This document shows positions 21,630 to 21,918 of a stretch of DNA of 21,918 bases, one piece after another. Position 1 is the stretch's first letter. Every line of letters starts with the position of its first letter. The translations under genes were made by a program, and so were the position numbers. This DNA is from a virus: IMG/VR virus record IMGVR_UViG_3300020439_000097, positions 1 through 21,918 of that record; one strand, written 5' to 3'. The notes beneath the pieces are model-generated. The model was not told the DNA's origin. It searched no databases and saw only the letters and a list, made by a program, of their open reading frames with translations.

Positions 21630-21918
21630 TGGCTACATTTAATATCAATGAAGTTGCAAGACGAGCTCAGTATACATCTACTGGCCAAGATGGTCCTTAT
21701 GCTTTTAACTTCCAGGTAAATGCTGCATCTGAATTACAAGTTTACAGAAATGATAATTTGCAAACAGACAGCACACACTACAATGCTACAGTAGGTGCAG
21801 ACGGAACCGGGTCTATAACTTTTATTGATGATAGTGGATCGGGTGGAACAGACCATACTCCAGTCAATGGAGATCTAATTACTATTATTGGTGATCAACC
21901 ATTATCTAGAACAACAGT
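21629..21918 (+). CDS. Tail fibre/spike protein N-terminus, partial
   Basis: This starts at the TAATG overlap and is open to the window end (96 complete codons). The first residues (NINEVARRAQYTSTGQDGPY), then FNFQVNAASELQVYRND, THYNATVGADGTGSITFIDD and DLITIIGDQPLSRTT, match the N-terminal virion-binding domain of T7 gp17-type fibres, which plugs into the junction of tail tubes A and B. The receptor-binding part, which sets host range, lies beyond the window. SD-like GAGG is about 15 bases upstream, so coupling to the preceding gene probably matters. Confidence 0.88.
   Translation, partial: MATFNINEVARRAQYTSTGQDGPYAFNFQVNAASELQVYRNDNLQTDSTHYNATVGADGTGSITFIDDSGSGGTDHTPVNGDLITIIGDQPLSRTT

Noticed and set aside
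1-21918. Avoidance of GATC
   Set aside because: GATC occurs many times in all parts of the window, so only GANTC and GAAGC/GCTTC stand out.
1-21918. tRNA genes, CRISPR arrays, insertion sequences, attachment sites
   Set aside because: I saw no cloverleaf or GTTCGAATC-type T-loop, no spaced direct repeats, no transposase or integrase, and no long terminal or direct repeats.

Overview
The window is about 22 kb of an AT-rich (roughly one third G+C), tightly packed tailed-phage genome. The late genes are those of a short-tailed, T7-like podovirus: a gp8-type portal, scaffold, major capsid, tail tubes A and B, three internal or ejection proteins, and the start of a tail fibre. AGA is the favoured arginine codon, and the set of small proteins around the portal is of a kind I associate with marine phages. 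The complete absence of GANTC (the alphaproteobacterial CcrM site) suggests a marine alphaproteobacterial host, for example a SAR11-like one. The host call is an inference. No integrase, tRNA, CRISPR array or T7-type RNA polymerase lies in this window.

Layout. Positions 1-1486 hold a leftward operon of five small unknown genes (the last is cut by the window edge). A near-consensus sigma70 promoter at 1540-1568 drives it. Rightward from 1595 is an early or regulatory set: a ribbon-helix-helix protein, a DUF3310/T7 gp1.7-like protein, a stand-alone DnaA domain IV protein and a winged-helix replication-initiator-like protein (to 3569). A 209-bp gene-free spacer follows (3570-3778) with a C6/G7 inverted repeat and a promoter-like site. 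Next come an SSB-like small protein with a DDEIPF tail, the small terminase subunit, a small HTH protein overprinting its end, and the large terminase (to 6212). A GNAT-like protein and seven very small, mostly basic proteins precede the portal (8191).

From the portal rightward the genes run: portal, Bbp19-like small protein, scaffold, a 165-bp leader with two hairpins, major capsid, small capsid-associated protein, a strong intrinsic terminator (12170-12194), tail tubes A and B, internal proteins of gp14, gp15 and gp16 type, and the tail-fibre N-terminus running off the right edge.

Genes in both directions are joined mainly by TAATG or ATGA overlaps, so translational coupling is probably general. 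Visible promoters look like host sigma70 sites, which fits a T7-like virion built without a phage RNA polymerase, though the rest of the genome is not visible.

The most striking whole-window signals are two apparently absent short words. I found no GANTC (about 70 expected from composition) and no GAAGC or GCTTC (about 26 expected). The second constrains codon choice on both strands: all 33 Glu-Ala pairs I found use GAG-GCN, and no Ala-Ser pair uses GCT-TCN. This looks like restriction or methylation site avoidance against an unknown host specificity.
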